Of a stretch of DNA of 64,000 bases, positions 60,864 through 64,000 are shown in pieces. The stretch comes from Armillaria gallica (taxonomy: Eukaryota; Basidiomycota; Agaricomycetes; Agaricales; Physalacriaceae). Within the stretch, counting starts at the first letter, position 1. Each line of letters begins with the position of its first letter. Made by a program: the position numbers and the translations under genes. A model generated the notes under the pieces. That model was not told the origin of the DNA. It made no database searches and worked only from the letters and a program-made list of their open reading frames with translations. The stretch lies in the NCBI GenBank assembly GCA_037576215.1, contig JBANDB010000005.1, positions 3,038,001 through 3,102,000 on the forward strand. Reading direction: 5' to 3'.

Positions 60864-61467
60864 TATTATGTGCATGCTAGAAGCCTCTACTTCACATCAA
60901 CCTCACCAGCCAAATTCTTCGGAATCCTTCAGAGCTCTGCTCCTACAAATTCTTCAGACTCCACAGACCTCTGGTTTATCCCTAAGTTGCTTGATCATTA
61001 CAAGTCCCTTCAACATTCAATTTCTTCAGATTCCATTGGAGCTCTGCTCTGCTGTATCTGTACACTTTATTTGATATTTCATTTCCAATTTCATTCCCAT
61101 ATTTCACATACTAAATCTAGAACCTGAATTTGGTAATGAACAGACCTCCATTGGAGTCTGATGGACTCCAACTCAGAATATGTATTAGTATATAAACCAT
61201 AGGATTACTTGTTGCTACTGCAGTTCAAATATCAACTTGGACTAGCCAAATCTCTCTCTAACTCTAAGTCCAATCTCTTTTGCTCTCAAATCCATGGCCT
61301 CCACTCCATTGGACTATCTCTTAAAACTATCCCAACCTTCACTCTCCGCAACCTATTTTCAGGGCTATGGCTCAAGGGTGACATTGCTAATAGCTTTGCC
61401 AATGCCCATGCACTCTGTGGACCTCTGCTTGTGCAAGTTATCTTGTCTGATTGGCACGTTCCTAACA
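60864..61467 (-). mobile_element. Solo LTR (family W, 604 bp) between protease and RT
   Basis: The insertion is flanked by an exact AGCTC duplication (60859-60863 and 61468-61472). On the minus strand it begins TGTTAGG and ends ACATAATA, probably a mutated TAACA end. Removing it and one duplication joins protease and RT of element 1 in a single frame. The interior is non-coding, with a TATATAAAC-like box near 61192. Confidence 0.82.
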
Positions 61468-61472
61468 AGCTC

Positions 61473-62190
61473 CATCTTCAGCACATGCTCAAACAAAAGT
61501 GGCCACAGAGATGATAGATATCTTTGGGGTAACCATTGCAGAAAAGGAAGGGATGGTAGGGTAGGAATAGATGGGTTCATATGGCGGCAGAGCCCATTGG
61601 GATCTCAGAGTTGGCTTGGAAGCTGAAGTTGGAATAAAAATAAGAGTTGGACAAGGAATGTCCACACAGTTAGGTGCAGTTGCATCAGAGGCCACAGAAG
61701 TGCTTGCAGGAGAAGAAACACCTGGTAATGGTGAACAGAAAGTGATACTGTGCTTTACCCAATCAATCAACGGATTGCAGCAGGAGAGCCAGTTGTATCC
61801 CAGAACAATGTTACAGGATGAATTTAGATGAGTGACATGGAAGTCGATGGGGATGATGTCTCTAGAAGGGAAACAGACTGGAAGGGTAATGGATTGAGAA
61901 ATATGAGATCCGGCGGAGCCATCAAGGAGCCAAAGTTGAACAGGAGGAATAGGTTTGGTAGAGAGGTTGTGGTCCTCAACGTACTTGGAGTTGATGAAAC
62001 AATGGCTAGAACCAGAGTCAACCAAGGCAAGAAAACAAAGGATAGTAATGATTGGAGATTCATTGGATTCCATACTGGAGCTGACTTCAGAAGAGAGTGA
62101 TACAGTTAGCGAATGATTGGAAAGAGTGGCAGCATTGAGGGTGACAACCTCCAATGTGCGATTACAGTCAATGCAACCCTGATCTCCCAC
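61473..62190 (-). pseudogene. Ty3/gypsy element 1, aspartic protease region
   Basis: The retropepsin motif LVDSGSSHCFI (about 62070-62040) is followed by DFHVTHLNSSCNIVLGYNWL and NPLIDWVKHSITF, the standard protease block of fungal gypsy polyproteins. The downstream linker is Ser/Pro-rich. The frame ends at TGA 61491-61489, again a candidate CGA site. It acts in polyprotein processing. The gag stop/frame change at 62211-62190 shows that the polyprotein is already broken upstream. Confidence 0.85.
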
Positions 62191-62957
62191 AGAGGATACA
62201 GGGCTGCCCTCTAGTTTTCCAGCTTCATCAGAGCTGGATCCTCAGAGGCAGGAGTGGGTTCTTCAACTTCTGTGGCATGGCCTTTAGCAGAGGCTGCGGC
62301 CTTGCATTTGTTGCAGTCCTCAATCTTGTGCTTGTTTCCACAGAACATGCAGAGATTGTTCTTCCGGCGGTGGTCTTTTTCTTCCTGAGTAAGACAGCTG
62401 TCTTTGCCTAGCTTATCAGCATAGGGCTTTGGATTGGAAGTGGATCCCAAGGAATTGGAATCTGAAGACTTCGGAGCTGAGCTGGAAGCCAAAGAGTTGG
62501 AATTGGAGTTGGAACCCTTGGATTTAGGGTTGTTGGAAAAGGAACTGGAGGACTTGGTTTCCTGGCTTTCACAGGATATCTCAGTTCTCTGAGTCCAATA
62601 GTGAGTATCAAGTTCTTGAGCTAGGAAACACATGTTATGGAAATTGTTAGGCTTTCTATGGTGAGCCATATCATCCTTGATGCGGGTACAAAGTCTGTGG
62701 TAGAAGGCATGATGGAGGGAATTGTCGCTGTAACCAACTTGGGAGGTGTATTGAGTAAACTGAACCATATACTTCATGATTTGGTCTCCATTGCACATCC
62801 AGAGATGTTTGAGAGCATCCTCGGCATCTCCGATAGTGTCGAAGGGACCAAAATTGGTATGGAGTTCGTCAAGGAAGGCAGTGTAAGAGTATTGCCATGC
62901 TGGCAGATTCCGCTGATGAGCTTCGTGGCATGCACTGGTGAAACTAAGAGTGGCCTA
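62191..62957 (-). pseudogene. Ty3/gypsy element 1, gag with zinc knuckle
   Basis: The gag core begins near 62950 (LSFTSACHEAHQRNLPAWQ). It continues with LDELHTNFGPFDTIGDAEDA, MKYMVQFTQYTSQVGY, YHRLCTRIKDDMAHHRKP and LAQELDTHYW, then a Ser/Asn/Lys-rich spacer and a C-x2-C-x3-H-x4-C knuckle CMFCGNKHKIEDC (about 62345-62307). The N-terminus is cut at about 62957, where the sequence changes to unrelated, non-coding DNA. Capsid/nucleocapsid role by homology. Confidence 0.82.
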
Positions 62958-63677
62958 GCGCGAACACACACCAAACCTACACTCAATCTTACTAACACAC
63001 ACACACCAATCTCTATAAGTGCGGAGGGGAGCAAGGAATTTAATTCTACTTGCACACTGACAGTATCTCAACAAATCTCAAGAACTCTCTCTCAATGGCC
63101 TGACGCAATGCGAAATAACCAGCAATATCCCAAGTTCTCTTTATTTCTCCTCTGAAGCTTTTTACAAGAGAGCACGGAGTACCATGCAACCCTCAAGGCA
63201 AAGACTTTTATAATTTATACAAACAGTCACACAGATCCACGAAAATGACACAGTCCGCACAGTGAGCTTACTAAGTACGAATCGCCGCTAGGTCCAACTG
63301 CGCATGACTTTGCCTTCTTAGCTCGCTAAACCTGAATCCCAACTGGTCACGACAAAAGTCTGTTCAGTGAGCTTGCTAGTACAAAGTGCCGCTAGGTCCA
63401 ACTGCGCACACCCTTGTATTACTCTAGTCTGCTAAACCTGACTCCCAACTCATCACGAATGAGGCCCTTGGCACTCTCAAACAAATCACAATAAACCCTC
63501 AAACAAAACAGGTCTTGCACCCAGCAAGCTCGCTAAGTAACAAGGCACCACCAGAGTTCTTTCAGCCAGTGTGCACCTACTACACCTTTGTGCAGCTGTC
63601 ACGGAGCAGCCCGATCCAGCCAATTCCTGCACAAGACACTCTCAACACGAAACACTCCTTCACACTGCACCAGAAAT
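62958..63677. other. Non-coding insertion between gag 1 and the terminal LTR
   Basis: The DNA beside the truncated gag has CA-rich runs (62965-63015). It then has two direct copies of a roughly 105 bp segment (63258-63362 and 63363-63470, sharing GCCGCTAGGTCCAACTGCGC and GCTAAACCTGA) and a partial third near 63525. It may be a truncated LTR or an element end. No boundary duplication was identified. Confidence 0.45.
63258..63470 (+). repeat. Tandem duplication, about 105 bp x 2
   Basis: AGTGAGCTTRCTA...GCCGCTAGGTCCAACTGCGC...GCTAAACCTGA...CCCAACT occurs twice in tandem with roughly 80 % identity. A decayed third start (AGCAAGCTCGCTAAGTA) lies near 63523. Confidence 0.65.
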
Positions 63678-64000
63678 TGTTACGATTTATTCATTTCTTC
63701 TTATCTTATCTTATCTTACCATGGATGCTTACTCATATCTTATCTTCAGATCTGTGACTTCTGGAAAGTCTTCATAAATCTTCACATGCTACGTGGTCAC
63801 ACTCTATCGACATGTATTATTCTCAGCTACCATGTATTTGGCTTATTCACTTTCTAACATGGTACCCTCATCTTAGTACCCATTACAGACCCTCACTTTA
63901 GTATATAAGTAGTGTACTCAAAGCTGTATATTCCCTAGCTTTGAGCTAACGTTTATTCATACTGAAACACATTCCTTCTCGCTAAGCGCTATTCAGTTAG
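63678..64000 (+). mobile_element. Family Z LTR, plus strand, truncated by window end
   Basis: It begins TGTTACGATTTATTC and shares with the minus-strand LTR at 59706-60149 the CTTATC array, CAGATCT and the TATA box TTTAGTATATAAGTAG (near 63898). About 323 of 444 bp are visible. The opposite orientation shows that it belongs to another element, whose body should lie beyond the right end of the window. Confidence 0.75.

Overview
This is a stretch of nuclear DNA from a filamentous fungus, most likely an Agaricomycete (mushroom-forming basidiomycete). The evidence is the intron style (many 50-60 bp introns with GTAHGT...CTRAY...YAG signals), a Plavaka-type DNA transposase with a CPYC...H...C zinc finger, basidiomycete-style Ty3/gypsy polyproteins, and a decayed F-box/LRR gene and DUF3421 gene. 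Nothing bacterial, viral of animals or crops, or toxin-like was recognised. The window is a gene-poor, transposon-saturated island. Only one host gene is close to intact: a DUF1771-Smr protein at 22.4-24.0 kb.

Layout. (1) 0-11.1 kb: degenerate gene-like sequence with no long ORFs. Most of it belongs to a roughly 5 kb unit that recurs three times in direct, collinear order (unit A 1.9-7.2 kb, unit B 24.2-27.9 kb, unit C 29.0-37.1 kb), plus an inverted partial copy at 9.2-11.1 kb and a scrap at 44.7 kb. The units carry an unrecognised multi-exon gene family with conserved peptides, one holding two N-glycosylation sequons. (2) 11.7-12.5 kb: a 760 bp MITE-like element. (3) 13.0-15.1 kb: an orphan six-exon minus-strand gene. 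(4) 15.3-16.5 kb: a GC-rich dispersed repeat whose inverted partner lies at 39.3-40.5 kb. (5) 17.6-21.3 kb: a multi-exon Plavaka transposase on the minus strand. (6) 22.4-24.0 kb: the Smr gene. (7) 24.2-37.1 kb: units B and C. Unit C is broken by a 1.4 kb insertion that itself carries a hAT-like MITE, and then by a 1.63 kb solo LTR. (8) 37.2-48.6 kb: a DUF3421 relic, a Tc1/mariner-like MITE, an F-box relic split by a solo LTR, and an unknown gene split by another LTR. (9) 48.6-50.9 kb: a 2.3 kb non-coding element with long terminal inverted repeats. (10) 50.9-64.0 kb: two nested minus-strand Ty3/gypsy elements, with the gag of the younger one cut by three further solo LTRs.

Two themes tie the region together. 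First, insertions are nested and can be ordered from target-site duplications and restored reading frames. Second, almost every nonsense codon in the recognisable genes is TGA at a place where CGA (Arg) is expected, and duplicate LTRs differ mainly by CG versus TG/CA. This is the pattern expected from cytosine methylation and deamination at CpG, or a CpG-directed RIP-like process. The LTRs, transposases and host genes are therefore mostly fossils, and the ORF content of the gene-poor parts should not be read as functional protein.

All splice models, homologies and boundaries were made by eye; no database search or alignment program was run.
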